Shown here: positions 45,393 to 55,035 of the stretch, piece by piece
Layout: every line of letters begins with the position of its first letter
Position numbering within the stretch: the first letter of the stretch is position 1
Assembly (NCBI GenBank): GCA_023460395.1
Contig: JAEWQB010000018.1
Coordinates: 1-64,000 of the forward strand
Reading direction: 5' to 3'
From: Pseudomonadota bacterium
GTDB lineage: Bacteria; Desulfobacterota; Desulfovibrionia; Desulfovibrionales; Desulfovibrionaceae
Length of the DNA: 64,000 bases
The notes under the pieces: model-generated
Databases searched by the model: none
What the model saw: the letters and a program-made list of their open reading frames with translations, nothing else
Told to the model about the DNA's origin: nothing
Translations under genes and position numbers: made by a program

Positions 45393-45430
45393 AAGGGCTT
45401 GCCATGCGTTTGCACGGCGAGCCTTTTTCT
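45393..45430 (+). terminator. Terminator after tRNA-Arg
   Basis: An imperfect stem (AAGG plus CTTGCC against GGCGAG plus CCTT, with one bulged G and one G-T pair) is followed by five T and CTTT, starting 10 bp after the tRNA end. Confidence 0.75.
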
Positions 45431-45581
45431 TTGTGTCCGCAGATAACCACGAGGGGAGATGACGGGAGAAAAGTTCACAATGTGCATTGAGGACTTAGCA
45501 GAAATTAGATACCTTCCCCCCGATACCACTTGTACATACGGCAACGCGTAGCCTTGCAGTAAACATCTGAACGGATGACTC

Positions 45582-46715
45582 ATGAAGAATATACTCATTG
45601 TTGGTGCCGGACTTTTCGGCGCTGTCCTAGCCGAACGCCTCGTATCGGAAACCCCATATCCCGTTACGATACTTGATCGTAGAAACCATATCGGCGGCAA
45701 TTGCTGGTCTGAAATTGACCAGCAGACAGGCGTGGAATACCACGCCTACGGTTCCCATATTTTTCACACGTCGGATCAAGCAGTTTGGGAATACATTTCG
45801 CAATTCACAGAGTTCAACGAATATCGACATACGGTCTGGACCTCATTCCGCGAGCAAGCCTACCCCATGCCTATCAACTTGGGAACGATCAGTGCGTACT
45901 ATGGACGCCGGTTTTCTCCTGAAGAAGCTAAACAGTTCATATGTGCAGAGGCCAGCAGTTCTAGAGTCTGTTCTCCTAAGAACCTTGAAGAAAAAGCTAT
46001 CTCGCTCATCGGTCGCCCGCTCTATGAGGCTTTTATTCGGGGGTATACCAAGAAACAATGGGAAAAAGATCCCACAGAGCTTTCAGCGGATATCATTACC
46101 CGTCTGCCCGTTCGGTACACCTATAATAATAGGTACTTTGCCGACCGTTTCGAAGGTATCCCGGTGAAAGGATACGGGAAGCTCTTTGAACGGATGCTCT
46201 CGCACCCCCGAATAGACGTGCGTGTGGATACAGACTTTGCCGCCATGCGCTCGCAAATTGATGCGGAAACCCTTGTCTGCTACACAGGTGCCATTGACGA
46301 ATACTTTTCCTATGCGCTGGGAAGATTAGAATGGCGGACAGTGGATTTCACGCGGGAACGATTCCCATTCGCGGACTTCCAGGGGACAAGCGTTATGAAT
46401 TATGCCGACGAGTCCATCCCCTATACCCGCATCCATGAGTTCAAGCACTATCACCCTGAACGCCCGGACACCGGTTCTACGCTCATCTTCAAAGAGTATT
46501 CACGGTTTGCCACTGAGGGCGATGAACCATATTATCCGGTGGATACACAGATAAATCGGGATCTGCACGCGCGATACGTGAAACATGCAAAGCTTCATGC
46601 TCCCAATGTCCTCTTCGGCGGCAGACTAGGCCAATACAAATATTATGACATGGACGATACGATAGCCTCGGCCCTTGCGTGCTACCGTGACGACGTTATC
46701 CCGCGCCTTTCATGA
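45582..46715 (+). CDS. glf: UDP-galactopyranose mutase
   Basis: The 377-residue flavoenzyme interconverts UDP-galactopyranose and UDP-galactofuranose. The FAD-binding motif IVGAGLFGAVLAERL, the block HIGGNCWSE and the conserved KQWEKDP, RLPVRY and GKLFERML segments of Glf are present. It is the first gene of the glycan island. The next gene starts in its stop codon (ATGA). A GlfT2-like transferase two genes on would use the product. Confidence 0.95.
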   Translation: MKNILIVGAGLFGAVLAERLVSETPYPVTILDRRNHIGGNCWSEIDQQTGVEYHAYGSHIFHTSDQAVWEYISQFTEFNEYRHTVWTSFREQAYPMPINLGTISAYYGRRFSPEEAKQFICAEASSSRVCSPKNLEEKAISLIGRPLYEAFIRGYTKKQWEKDPTELSADIITRLPVRYTYNNRYFADRFEGIPVKGYGKLFERMLSHPRIDVRVDTDFAAMRSQIDAETLVCYTGAIDEYFSYALGRLEWRTVDFTRERFPFADFQGTSVMNYADESIPYTRIHEFKHYHPERPDTGSTLIFKEYSRFATEGDEPYYPVDTQINRDLHARYVKHAKLHAPNVLFGGRLGQYKYYDMDDTIASALACYRDDVIPRLS

Positions 46716-47494
46716 ACACGAGCATGCCAAACTGTACCATACTTGTCGCAACGCACAAACCGTACTGGATGCCTTCCTCCGCTTGCTACGTACCGTTGCA
46801 GGTTGGTAGCGCGGGACGCCCTTCGTTTGGTTTCATGCGGGACGACTGCGGAGAATCCATCTCTGAAAAAAACCCGTGGTACTGTGAACTCACCGGCATG
46901 TACTGGGCATGGAAAAACATTCGGGCAGACTATATCGGGCTGGTGCATTACCGGCGTTTCTTTACGCGGTCGGCGTGGGTTTTCGGCACAGAAGGCAAAA
47001 GGAAGGCGATTCTTGACTCACAGGAGTGGGAGCGCCTGTTACAACAGCATCCGTTAATCTTGCCGAAATGCAGGCACTATTTTATCACAACCCGCAGAAA
47101 CCAGTTCATAACATCACACGGCCCCGAAGGGCTGACCTGCACGGAAGAGGCGATGGAACGGCTTTTCCCAGAATATCTGCCAGCATATCAAGCTGTTATG
47201 GCACGGACGTGGGGACATATATGTAACATGTTTGTTATGCGGCGTGACCTTTATGATAATTACTGCGCGTGGCTTTTCCCACTGCTCGAAGACGTTGAGG
47301 CAGAGATATACCGCCGAAGCGGCTCCGTCCCCCCGCGACTTCTGGGATTCATTGCCGAAAGGCTGCTCGATGTCTGGCTGGAGCAAAAAGTTCTCCCCTA
47401 CAAAGAGATAGCCTATACATCCATTGAGCCAGTCAATTGGCCAGTAAAAGTAACGGCGTTCATGAAGCGGGCGCTTAAAGCCACAAGCCGATGA
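46712..47494 (+). CDS. DUF4422 capsular-polysaccharide glycosyltransferase-like protein
   Basis: The 260-residue protein has the DUF4422 signatures LVATHKPYWMPSS, CELTGMYWAWKN and YIGLVHYRRFF. Proteins of this family occur in capsule and O-antigen clusters and are thought to be glycosyltransferases; the sugar is not known. It overlaps glf by 4 bp and precedes the galactofuranosyltransferase gene by 7 bp. The close coupling to glf suggests use of galactofuranose. Confidence 0.85.
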   Translation: MNTSMPNCTILVATHKPYWMPSSACYVPLQVGSAGRPSFGFMRDDCGESISEKNPWYCELTGMYWAWKNIRADYIGLVHYRRFFTRSAWVFGTEGKRKAILDSQEWERLLQQHPLILPKCRHYFITTRRNQFITSHGPEGLTCTEEAMERLFPEYLPAYQAVMARTWGHICNMFVMRRDLYDNYCAWLFPLLEDVEAEIYRRSGSVPPRLLGFIAERLLDVWLEQKVLPYKEIAYTSIEPVNWPVKVTAFMKRALKATSR

Positions 47495-47501
47495 GGACGC
47501 C

Positions 47502-49310
47502 GTGCCCGACGAACAGACAATGATAGAACTTTATCAACTGGCCCTGCCCTCTGGGGTCATCGGCCAGCCGGAAGAAGGCCTGTATGTTCACTCCACGCCT
47601 AATGCACGATACACCGCCCAAGATGAAAAGGTGTTTGTTTCAAGCGTGGACGGCGATGAAGCGCACATTGATTTTGACACGTATTTCAACGCATTCGCCC
47701 TAGCCAAGTGGCAACGTTACACCATTCTCTCCAACCTTTCCGCTCGGTTACGCCTGACGGGAAAGGGAACCGTTTCCTGTCTCTCCGTGGATGCAGAAAA
47801 CAATGAAACCGTTTTGCTGCAACGTTCCTTTTCCCATACGACCCCGGAAGATCTTTACCTCGAAATCCCTCCATGTGATGCCGTTATAGTGTTCATTCGT
47901 GTGGCAACCCGCACCCTCTGCGGAATGGAGGACGCTTCTTTCTTCACAAAAGTCCCACCGACAGCAGTAACTCCCATTTCGCTTTCTCTAGTCATTTGCA
48001 CGTTCAAACGAGAAGCCTACGTAAAAAACACGCTGGCAGCGATTTCGCGCGAACTAGAAACCTATCCACAGCTCCAATCCTGCATTTCAATAAAACTCGT
48101 CGACAACGGGCAATCGCTAGACGCATCTGTACTCAATAACTTGCCAGGGCAACTTTATTATAATGTAAACGCAGGCGGCGCGGGCGGATTCGCAAGGGGA
48201 ATGCTAGAAACACTGGAGGACAAGCAGTATATCGCAAGCCATGTCCTCTTGATGGATGACGACATAGAGTTACCACTAGGTGCGCTATACAAAACTTTTT
48301 CGCTACTTCGGCTCATCCGTGAGACATACGCTCAAGCATTTGTCGGAGGAGCTATGCTGGATGGAGAAAAGCGGAACGAACTATTTGCTTCCGCCGAAAC
48401 ACTGGATGGTCCCTGCCTGCTTAAACGAGCTTATCACACTGGCTCTGATCTCTCTGACCGGCGCTTTCTTGTACAACACGAACTCCCCCTCAATCTAGAC
48501 AGCCAGCACCAAGCGTGGTGGTACTGCACGATTCCAGTTCCGGTCATTCGGAAAATCGGCCTCCCCCTGCCACTCTTTTTTCAAGGTGATGACATCGAGT
48601 TCTCACACCGCTCTCAATGCAAGGTCATCCACAGCAACGGCATCGGGGTGTGGCACGAACCTTTTCACAAAAAAATGAGTAATTCTAAACAATATTTTCA
48701 GGCACGAAACAGCCTTGTCCTCGGTGCATGTTTTCCAGAACAGGGCACACGGGTGCTTGCCAGTCTCTTACGAAATATTGCCTTGCAGCTCTTTCTTTTT
48801 AACTACGCAGGGGTTGCAGCGGCTCGTGGTGGAATAGAGGCGTTCCTGCGCGGCCCAGACCAGTTTTTTAATCCAGACTTAGGCCAACAAGCTCTTGCCG
48901 AAGCAGCCATGTACAACAGCGAACCGCTTGTCGCGATAGGAGATATCCCGAAACAAGAGTCGACAACACGGTTCCCACTATGGAAAAAAGCTATCATGGT
49001 CGCGACGGTAAACGGGCATTTCCTCCCGCCTCTCTTCTCAACCTCCCAAGGGCACGCTATCGCGCCCTACCTACAGAATCTGGACTCTTTGTACTTAAAA
49101 AAGAAATTATTTTTCCCACTGGCCGAGCAGCCCGGCAAAGGATATATCCGGGTGCGATCGCTGGAGGCCCTTGGGATGGAGGCATGGAAGGCAGGTCTAT
49201 GCCTATTGCGCTTGCTCATCGCGAAAAACAAACTCTCACACACATACAGAAAATGCCATACTGAGCTTGTTGCGGAAAATTTTTGGAAAACAATAACTAA
49301 CCACGAATAG
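47502..49310 (+). CDS. GlfT2-like galactofuranosyltransferase
   Basis: The 602-residue protein has an N-terminal beta-rich domain (residues 1-155), a GT2 catalytic domain (SLVICTFKREAYVKNTL at about 165) with the DXD-type motif LLMDDDIELP and the downstream FFQGDDIEFSHR, and a C-terminal helical domain. This layout is that of mycobacterial GlfT2 and related galactofuranosyltransferases. GTG 47502 follows GAGG with good spacing. With glf two genes upstream, a galactofuranose-containing glycan is predicted. Confidence 0.85.
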   Translation: MPDEQTMIELYQLALPSGVIGQPEEGLYVHSTPNARYTAQDEKVFVSSVDGDEAHIDFDTYFNAFALAKWQRYTILSNLSARLRLTGKGTVSCLSVDAENNETVLLQRSFSHTTPEDLYLEIPPCDAVIVFIRVATRTLCGMEDASFFTKVPPTAVTPISLSLVICTFKREAYVKNTLAAISRELETYPQLQSCISIKLVDNGQSLDASVLNNLPGQLYYNVNAGGAGGFARGMLETLEDKQYIASHVLLMDDDIELPLGALYKTFSLLRLIRETYAQAFVGGAMLDGEKRNELFASAETLDGPCLLKRAYHTGSDLSDRRFLVQHELPLNLDSQHQAWWYCTIPVPVIRKIGLPLPLFFQGDDIEFSHRSQCKVIHSNGIGVWHEPFHKKMSNSKQYFQARNSLVLGACFPEQGTRVLASLLRNIALQLFLFNYAGVAAARGGIEAFLRGPDQFFNPDLGQQALAEAAMYNSEPLVAIGDIPKQESTTRFPLWKKAIMVATVNGHFLPPLFSTSQGHAIAPYLQNLDSLYLKKKLFFPLAEQPGKGYIRVRSLEALGMEAWKAGLCLLRLLIAKNKLSHTYRKCHTELVAENFWKTITNHE

Positions 49311-49328
49311 CACGTTCATCAAAGAAGC

Positions 49329-50822
49329 ATGAAAATATTATATTATAATTGGGCAGACTATCTTTCCGAAGAGGGAGGCGGGGTAACTGTATATATAAAA
49401 AATATATTGAATTCGCAAATCTTGCTGGATCATGAAGTTTTTATGATCAGTTCTGGCAATACATATTCTTTTTCAAAAAAATCATTCTGGCGAGAGCTAC
49501 ACACTAAAAACAAAAGCTCTACTAGACGATTTGAAATAGTAAATTCACAAGTGATTGCTCCTGCTTGTGAAGCCTTTGGGAATAAATTTGAAATTGAATG
49601 CCCAGATAATTCTGAAGTTTTTTTAAATTTTTTACATGCCAACGGCCCATTCGACATTATTCATTTTCATAACATAGAAGGATTATCACTGAGCACCATA
49701 AAAATTGCAAAACGATATTGCAAGAATAGCCTATTTATATTCAGCGCTCACAATTATTTTCCACTGTGTCCCCAAGTTAATCTTTGGATTCAAGGGAAAA
49801 ATACATCATGTGAAGACTATAATAATGGGAAATTATGTAGTTCTTGCTCAATTAAAACATCTCAATTTATAAAAATTCGTAAAATTATTAAACCAAAAAT
49901 AAATATTTTAAACAATAAATTACTAAAGCATTCTATAAAATACATGCTGCATTTTTCATACAAATATACAAAAAAAATAACAAATATTTTTACAAAAAAT
50001 GAAAATATTTTTATAGAACATGAAAAAAATGAAGAAAATTATTTCGAGATGAGAAGAAGAAAATATATACAAGCACTAAATGAATATTTTGACATTATTC
50101 TATGTGTGTCCGATCGGGTAAAAGAAATATACCAAAACTACGGGGTTGATAAAGAAAAGCTGATCACTAACTACATAGGAACCCCTCACGCGAAGAATTT
50201 TCCCACCATAAAACGGGGGAATCTCCTCAACTCAGAGGGAGGATTAACCCTGACCTACTTAGGATATGCTCGTCACGATAAGGGTTTCTTTTTCCTCATG
50301 GATGCACTTGAAAAGCTGCCTAATATATTAGCAAAAAAAATAGCTATACAACTAGCCGTGCGGGTTGACCGTTCCACGGATGTCCCCCTCCGTATCGCGG
50401 CTCTTCAAAAAAAATTGGGACACGTACATCACACAGATGGGTATACGCATGATCAGCTGAGGGAAATTCTTAAAAAAACAGACATAGGCATCATTCCCGT
50501 TCTATGGGAGGACAACCTCCCGCAGGTTGCCCTTGAAATGCATTGTTATGGGATACCTCTCTTGTGCAGCGATATGGGAGGTGCGCCAGAGCTTGCCAAT
50601 AATCCAAACTTTATCTTCAAACATGGTTCCACTGACGACTTCATAAACAAACTAGAAATGATATTAGATAAAAAATTGACAACTGAGAGCTACTGGGCCA
50701 ACGCGTTGCATCCAGTAGACATGGAAAAGCATGTGGATTTTTTACTAGCCACTTATCAATATTTCCTCAAAAAAAAATTGATATTTCCCAACAACACCCC
50801 CGGAAAATGCTCTCCTTCATAG
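49329..50822 (+). CDS. GT4-type glycosyltransferase, very AT-rich
   Basis: The 497-residue protein has a C-terminal GT-B domain of the GT4 family (LTYLGYARHDKGFFFLMDAL and DIGIIPVLWEDNLPQVALEM, the nucleotide-sugar site). The N-terminal domain has an unusual Lys/Ile/Asn-rich insert (about residues 170-240) with Cys-rich CEDYNNGKLCSSC before it. Codon use is far more AT-rich than in its neighbours, especially at 49800-50100, which suggests recent transfer. Donor and acceptor sugars are unknown. Confidence 0.85.
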   Translation: MKILYYNWADYLSEEGGGVTVYIKNILNSQILLDHEVFMISSGNTYSFSKKSFWRELHTKNKSSTRRFEIVNSQVIAPACEAFGNKFEIECPDNSEVFLNFLHANGPFDIIHFHNIEGLSLSTIKIAKRYCKNSLFIFSAHNYFPLCPQVNLWIQGKNTSCEDYNNGKLCSSCSIKTSQFIKIRKIIKPKINILNNKLLKHSIKYMLHFSYKYTKKITNIFTKNENIFIEHEKNEENYFEMRRRKYIQALNEYFDIILCVSDRVKEIYQNYGVDKEKLITNYIGTPHAKNFPTIKRGNLLNSEGGLTLTYLGYARHDKGFFFLMDALEKLPNILAKKIAIQLAVRVDRSTDVPLRIAALQKKLGHVHHTDGYTHDQLREILKKTDIGIIPVLWEDNLPQVALEMHCYGIPLLCSDMGGAPELANNPNFIFKHGSTDDFINKLEMILDKKLTTESYWANALHPVDMEKHVDFLLATYQYFLKKKLIFPNNTPGKCSPS

Positions 50823-50921
50823 CCGTCAACGCTGGCCCAAAGCTCCCCCTGCCTTTGGAGCCCTTCAAGGACGAATATGTTTTTGATTACCCGAGCCCCC
50901 GCCTGCTCTGGAGCGTAGCTG

Positions 50922-51761
50922 ATGTTTTTTAGTATCGTCATAGCAACCCGCAATGCGGCTCAGGAATTGCCAGCCCTCTTGCAATCCTTAGCCGAACAAA
51001 CCTGCCGCAACTTCGAAGTGCTCATACAAGATGGCGGCTCCAAAGATTCCACGCTGGCTATTGCTGAATCATTTCGCCACCAACTCCCAATCTTGTCTAT
51101 CCAGAGCCAAAAGGACCGGTGTGTCTTTGAGGCGTGGAACAATGCCCTGCCCCGTGCCACGGGAAGCTGGATCCTTTTTCTTGGTGCAGACGACAGACTA
51201 GCCGATCCAAACGTGCTTGAAAAAACAATTGCCGTTTTAGAGCAAGCACCCAAGCAAGTGCTTTTTGGCTGTGGCGCCATAAATTTTGTCTACCCTGACG
51301 GAACCTTCGTGGAAGGCCCCAGATGGCGCGATCTCGAACGAACCCCCGACTTCCTACAACGCGGAGAAGTCCCTGTTGATCATAGCGCCCTTTTTCACCG
51401 CACAACTCTATTCACTTCCGCACGTTTTGACATGACGTTCAAGGTGGTTGGCGACCAAGAACTTCTCGCACGGGTATGGACACGCCCTGAGCAAGGCACA
51501 AACCTCGGATTCCTAGTCACCCTCATGGCACATGGCGGGATTTCGAGTCAGCGGAGATTTCATTTCACCGTCCGCAGAGAATATTTTCGAATAGCACTAC
51601 GTTACACATCAATTACAGAAGCCCTCAGGGTTCACTACCCAAGATTATGGCGATCTGCCATAAGCCACGCATGTCTTTGCTTTTTAGGAAAAAAAGCAAC
51701 GGAATGGTTGCTCAGCAAATATTGGGCTACACGCCCCCACAACAATCACTACGCCCCATAA
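50922..51761 (+). CDS. GT2-family glycosyltransferase
   Basis: The 279-residue GT-A enzyme has FSIVIATRNAAQELPALLQS at the N terminus and the DXD region in LFLGADDRLADPNV. DHSALFHRTTLF and DQELLARVWT are typical of colanic-acid/WcaA-type transferases. GGAGCG precedes ATG 50922. The gap to gmd (51762-51986) holds an imperfect inverted repeat at 51921-51951 but no gene. Confidence 0.9.
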   Translation: MFFSIVIATRNAAQELPALLQSLAEQTCRNFEVLIQDGGSKDSTLAIAESFRHQLPILSIQSQKDRCVFEAWNNALPRATGSWILFLGADDRLADPNVLEKTIAVLEQAPKQVLFGCGAINFVYPDGTFVEGPRWRDLERTPDFLQRGEVPVDHSALFHRTTLFTSARFDMTFKVVGDQELLARVWTRPEQGTNLGFLVTLMAHGGISSQRRFHFTVRREYFRIALRYTSITEALRVHYPRLWRSAISHACLCFLGKKATEWLLSKYWATRPHNNHYAP

Positions 51762-51986
51762 AGAGTGATCTTAGAGAAAAATATAGCATGACAATTGGCA
51801 TACAAAGCTCACCCCTACGCCCTATCTAACAAGAAATGCGGCACGAAATAAATTCAACTTAGTGCAATTCTCCTTTGCATGTCCGCGCTCCTATGGCTAT
51901 ACTCCTAAAGGCGCACGGGCAGTGGACATTTTGTTTACAAACAATGCCACTAAGACTCCATAACTAAACCCTATTCTGGTCCAATA

Positions 51987-53126
51987 ATGAAAAAAGCTTT
52001 AATTACCGGCATCACGGGTCAAGACGGTGCATACTTGGCGGAATTCCTTTTGGGCCAAGGCTATGAGGTTCACGGGATCAAACGGCGCTCCTCCTCCTTC
52101 AATACGGACAGGATTGACCACATGTACCAAGGCCCCCACCAAGCAAACCGCCGGTTTATCCTCCATTATGGGGATATGACCGATGCTACAAATCTCATCC
52201 GTGTTGTTCAAGAAATACAGCCGGATGAAATCTACAACCTAGCCGCGCAGAGCCACGTGCAAGTTTCATTCGAGTCACCGGAGTATACCGCAAACGTAGA
52301 CGCACTAGGAACGCTACGGCTTTTAGAAGCCATCCGCATCCTTGGCATGGAAGCAAAAACGCGCTTCTATCAAGCTTCTACCTCTGAACTGTTCGGCAAG
52401 GTCCAAGAGATTCCACAGACGGAGAGGACCCCTTTCTATCCTCGCTCCCCCTACGCCTGCGCAAAACTCTATGCATATTGGATAACGGTTAACTATCGAG
52501 AATCGTATAACATATACGCATGTAACGGCATTTTATTCAACCACGAATCCCCCATCCGGGGTGAAACATTTGTAACCCGCAAAATAACGAGAACGTTGGC
52601 ACGCACAGCGCTTGGCCTCTCCGACTGCCTGTATCTTGGCAACCTTGACGCGCTACGCGACTGGGGACACGCACGGGACTACGTTGAAATGCAGTGGCTT
52701 ATGCTACAGCAAGATACCCCCGAAGATTTCGTTATCGCAACGGGGCGCCAATTCTCCGTCAGAGACTTCGTTAACGCCGCAGCGGCGGAAATAGGAGTTA
52801 CTCTCGCATGGAGCGGAGAGGGTATCCGCGAAGTTGGTACAGTTTCTGGCATTAATACAGCACAGCACTCCGGTGCCCTTGAAGCACGTACTAGTCACCT
52901 CAAAATAGGTGATGTTATCGTTCGTGTAGACAAACGGTATTTCCGCCCAACCGAAGTTGAGACACTCTTGGGCAACCCTAGCTCCGCGCGCAAGAAACTC
53001 GGATGGGAGCCACGGATTAGATTTGAAGACATGGTGGCAGAAATGATGCGCGAAGACATACACCTTGCGTTACGGGACAGCACCGTAACAGAAGCTGGGT
53101 TTAAGGCTTTCGCATACGAAGAATAA
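51987..53126 (+). CDS. gmd: GDP-mannose 4,6-dehydratase
   Basis: The 379-residue short-chain dehydrogenase/reductase has NADP-loop GITGQDGAYLAEFLL, RRSSSFNTDRIDH, and the catalytic STSELFGKVQE plus YACAKLYAYW (Y-x3-K). It makes GDP-4-keto-6-deoxymannose. Fcl downstream turns this into GDP-L-fucose. A weak ribosome site precedes the ATG. Confidence 0.96.
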   Translation: MKKALITGITGQDGAYLAEFLLGQGYEVHGIKRRSSSFNTDRIDHMYQGPHQANRRFILHYGDMTDATNLIRVVQEIQPDEIYNLAAQSHVQVSFESPEYTANVDALGTLRLLEAIRILGMEAKTRFYQASTSELFGKVQEIPQTERTPFYPRSPYACAKLYAYWITVNYRESYNIYACNGILFNHESPIRGETFVTRKITRTLARTALGLSDCLYLGNLDALRDWGHARDYVEMQWLMLQQDTPEDFVIATGRQFSVRDFVNAAAAEIGVTLAWSGEGIREVGTVSGINTAQHSGALEARTSHLKIGDVIVRVDKRYFRPTEVETLLGNPSSARKKLGWEPRIRFEDMVAEMMREDIHLALRDSTVTEAGFKAFAYEE

Positions 53127-53181
53127 CCGACCACCACGTACTGGATAGCTACTTTGCGTGGTAAAAGAAGAAGATATATTA

Positions 53182-54123
53182 ATGGATATTACCCAACCAA
53201 TTTATGTGGCCGGACATAGAGGGTTAGTCGGCTCTGCTATCTGCCGCAAACTTCACAAAATGGGCGCACTGTCCATAATAACACGAACTAGCCAAGAACT
53301 AGACCTGCGAGATCAACTCGCAGTAAGAGCCTTCTTCAACCAAGAAAGGCCTGCTTACGTATTTTTAGCTGCCGCTAAAGTCGGCGGCATCCATGCAAAC
53401 GCCAGCTACCCGGCCCAATTTATTACCGACAATTTGTTAATACAATGCAATGTCATTGATGCTGCCTATGTGTCGGGTTGCAAAAAATTTATGTTCTTAG
53501 GATCTAGCTGTATTTACCCAAAGCTCTGCCCACAACCAATTCGGGAAGAGTATCTCCTTTCAGGTCAGCTCGAACCAACAAACGATGCATACGCCCTTGC
53601 AAAAATTGCCGGTATCAAAATGTGCCAGGCCTACCGTAAACAATATGGTTTCGATGCTATTTCGGCCATGCCCACAAATCTCTATGGTCCTAATGACAAT
53701 TTTCACACAGAAAACAGCCACGTTCTCCCTGCATTGCTCAAACGCTTCCACGAGGCGAAAGAAAACGGAGCACCCGAAGTTGCCATATGGGGATCAGGGA
53801 CGCCGCGCAGAGAGTTTTTATACGTAGAGGATTTAGCTGACGCGCTGGTTGTTCTCATGCAGCACTATTCAGACTTCGAGCATGTAAACGTTGGCTGCGG
53901 TGAAGACCTCGCGATCCGGGAATTAGCTGAGGTTGTCGCCTCTGTCACAGGCTACAAAGGGACAATACGCACAGACTCGAATAAACCGGATGGAACACCA
54001 CAAAAGCTTTTGGACGTCAGTAAGATTGGTGCCTTGGGATGGCGGGCAACGACCCCCCTACCTGAGGGAATCAGGAGTACCTACCAATGGTTCCTGCAGC
54101 ACCACGAGAGAGTCTGCCAATAA
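53182..54123 (+). CDS. fcl: GDP-L-fucose synthase
   Basis: The 313-residue epimerase/reductase has YVAGHRGLVGSAICRKL, the catalytic LGSSCIYPKLCPQP and YALAKIAGIKMCQAY (Y-x3-K), and FLYVEDLADALV. It completes GDP-L-fucose synthesis with gmd. ATG 53182 places the NADP loop at the family's usual distance from the start; a GTG at 53158 is the alternative. Confidence 0.95.
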   Translation: MDITQPIYVAGHRGLVGSAICRKLHKMGALSIITRTSQELDLRDQLAVRAFFNQERPAYVFLAAAKVGGIHANASYPAQFITDNLLIQCNVIDAAYVSGCKKFMFLGSSCIYPKLCPQPIREEYLLSGQLEPTNDAYALAKIAGIKMCQAYRKQYGFDAISAMPTNLYGPNDNFHTENSHVLPALLKRFHEAKENGAPEVAIWGSGTPRREFLYVEDLADALVVLMQHYSDFEHVNVGCGEDLAIRELAEVVASVTGYKGTIRTDSNKPDGTPQKLLDVSKIGALGWRATTPLPEGIRSTYQWFLQHHERVCQ

Positions 54124-54234
54124 CCATCAGGGGCTCACGCTAGCACGCCAATCTGGCCCCACGGCTGGCAACAAGCCAACGCAAGCGATAACCTTGGCAC
54201 ACCGTTAAATAGTCACATATACATTGCGGATACT

Positions 54235-55035
54235 ATGATGAAAAACTTAGGCATTCTTGTATTTGGGCACACCCGCCCTTTTTTATTGGCAGATACCCTG
54301 AAAAGTTTGCAACTACAGGATGCTCTCAAGTATGTTGACGTGTGGATAGATGGTGCGCAAGCATCTCCTGAGTTAAAACAAAGAGTTGAGAAAACCCAAA
54401 AAATTACAGAATCTTTTCCGATAAAAAAACGATTTTTCCACAATGGTCAACTTGGGTTTAGAAAATTAATACTGTTGGCCATGCAGCACGCCATCAATCA
54501 CTATGAAAATATTATCTTCCTAGAGGACGACTGCTTCCCAACACACACCGCAGTGTCCGTTTTCATGGAAGAATTGGAAGCCATCCGCAATAATCCAGAA
54601 ATATTCTCGACATATGGGCACCATTTCGGCATGGCTGAAGACTCTGGTCGTTGTTCCCGCTTCCAGGGGTGGGGCTGGGCCACTACTGCTGAAAAACTCG
54701 CTCCTTATCTCACTAAATTATTTGAGCTATACTCCATGTACGAAGCAGAGTATCTTCAGTTCACAGAAGCAGCGATGACACCGGAACTCCTTGCCAGACT
54801 GGACGTAACCCCCCCCCGACTACCTTCTGTGACATTGAAAAAGTTTTTTGCATGGGATGAAACGTTAGCGTTGCTTACCGCAATGGATAACAAATGCCAC
54901 AAGCCTACTTCTACGAGGGTCATTTACAACTGTGGGTTCGGGAAAGACGCCTCTCGCTTCAGAGCGCACCCCATACTACTACGTCCTCCATACAACATGA
55001 TCTCGCACGATGATGTATGGAAGTTCTTCAAATGA
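54235..55035 (+). CDS. GT-A-type glycosyltransferase-like protein
   Basis: The 266-residue protein starts LGILVFGHTRPFLLADTLKS and carries IIFLEDDCFPTHTA, a DXD-type metal site, and FQGWGWATTAEKLAPYL. This resembles GT-A transferases that act on sugar nucleotides in glycan clusters (sulfotransferase-like or GT2-like). The exact family is not certain. The stop overlaps the next start (ATGA). Confidence 0.75.
   Translation: MMKNLGILVFGHTRPFLLADTLKSLQLQDALKYVDVWIDGAQASPELKQRVEKTQKITESFPIKKRFFHNGQLGFRKLILLAMQHAINHYENIIFLEDDCFPTHTAVSVFMEELEAIRNNPEIFSTYGHHFGMAEDSGRCSRFQGWGWATTAEKLAPYLTKLFELYSMYEAEYLQFTEAAMTPELLARLDVTPPRLPSVTLKKFFAWDETLALLTAMDNKCHKPTSTRVIYNCGFGKDASRFRAHPILLRPPYNMISHDDVWKFFK

Noticed and set aside
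50807..50932. A 41-codon frame overlapping the ends of two glycosyltransferase genes
   Set aside because: It has a start and stop and a plausible composition, but overlaps both neighbours, lacks a ribosome site and resembles no family I know. A frameshifted remnant is possible.
51921..51951. Imperfect inverted repeat AGTGG...CCACT before gmd
   Set aside because: The arms need several bulges to pair and no T run follows, so neither terminator nor operator can be supported.
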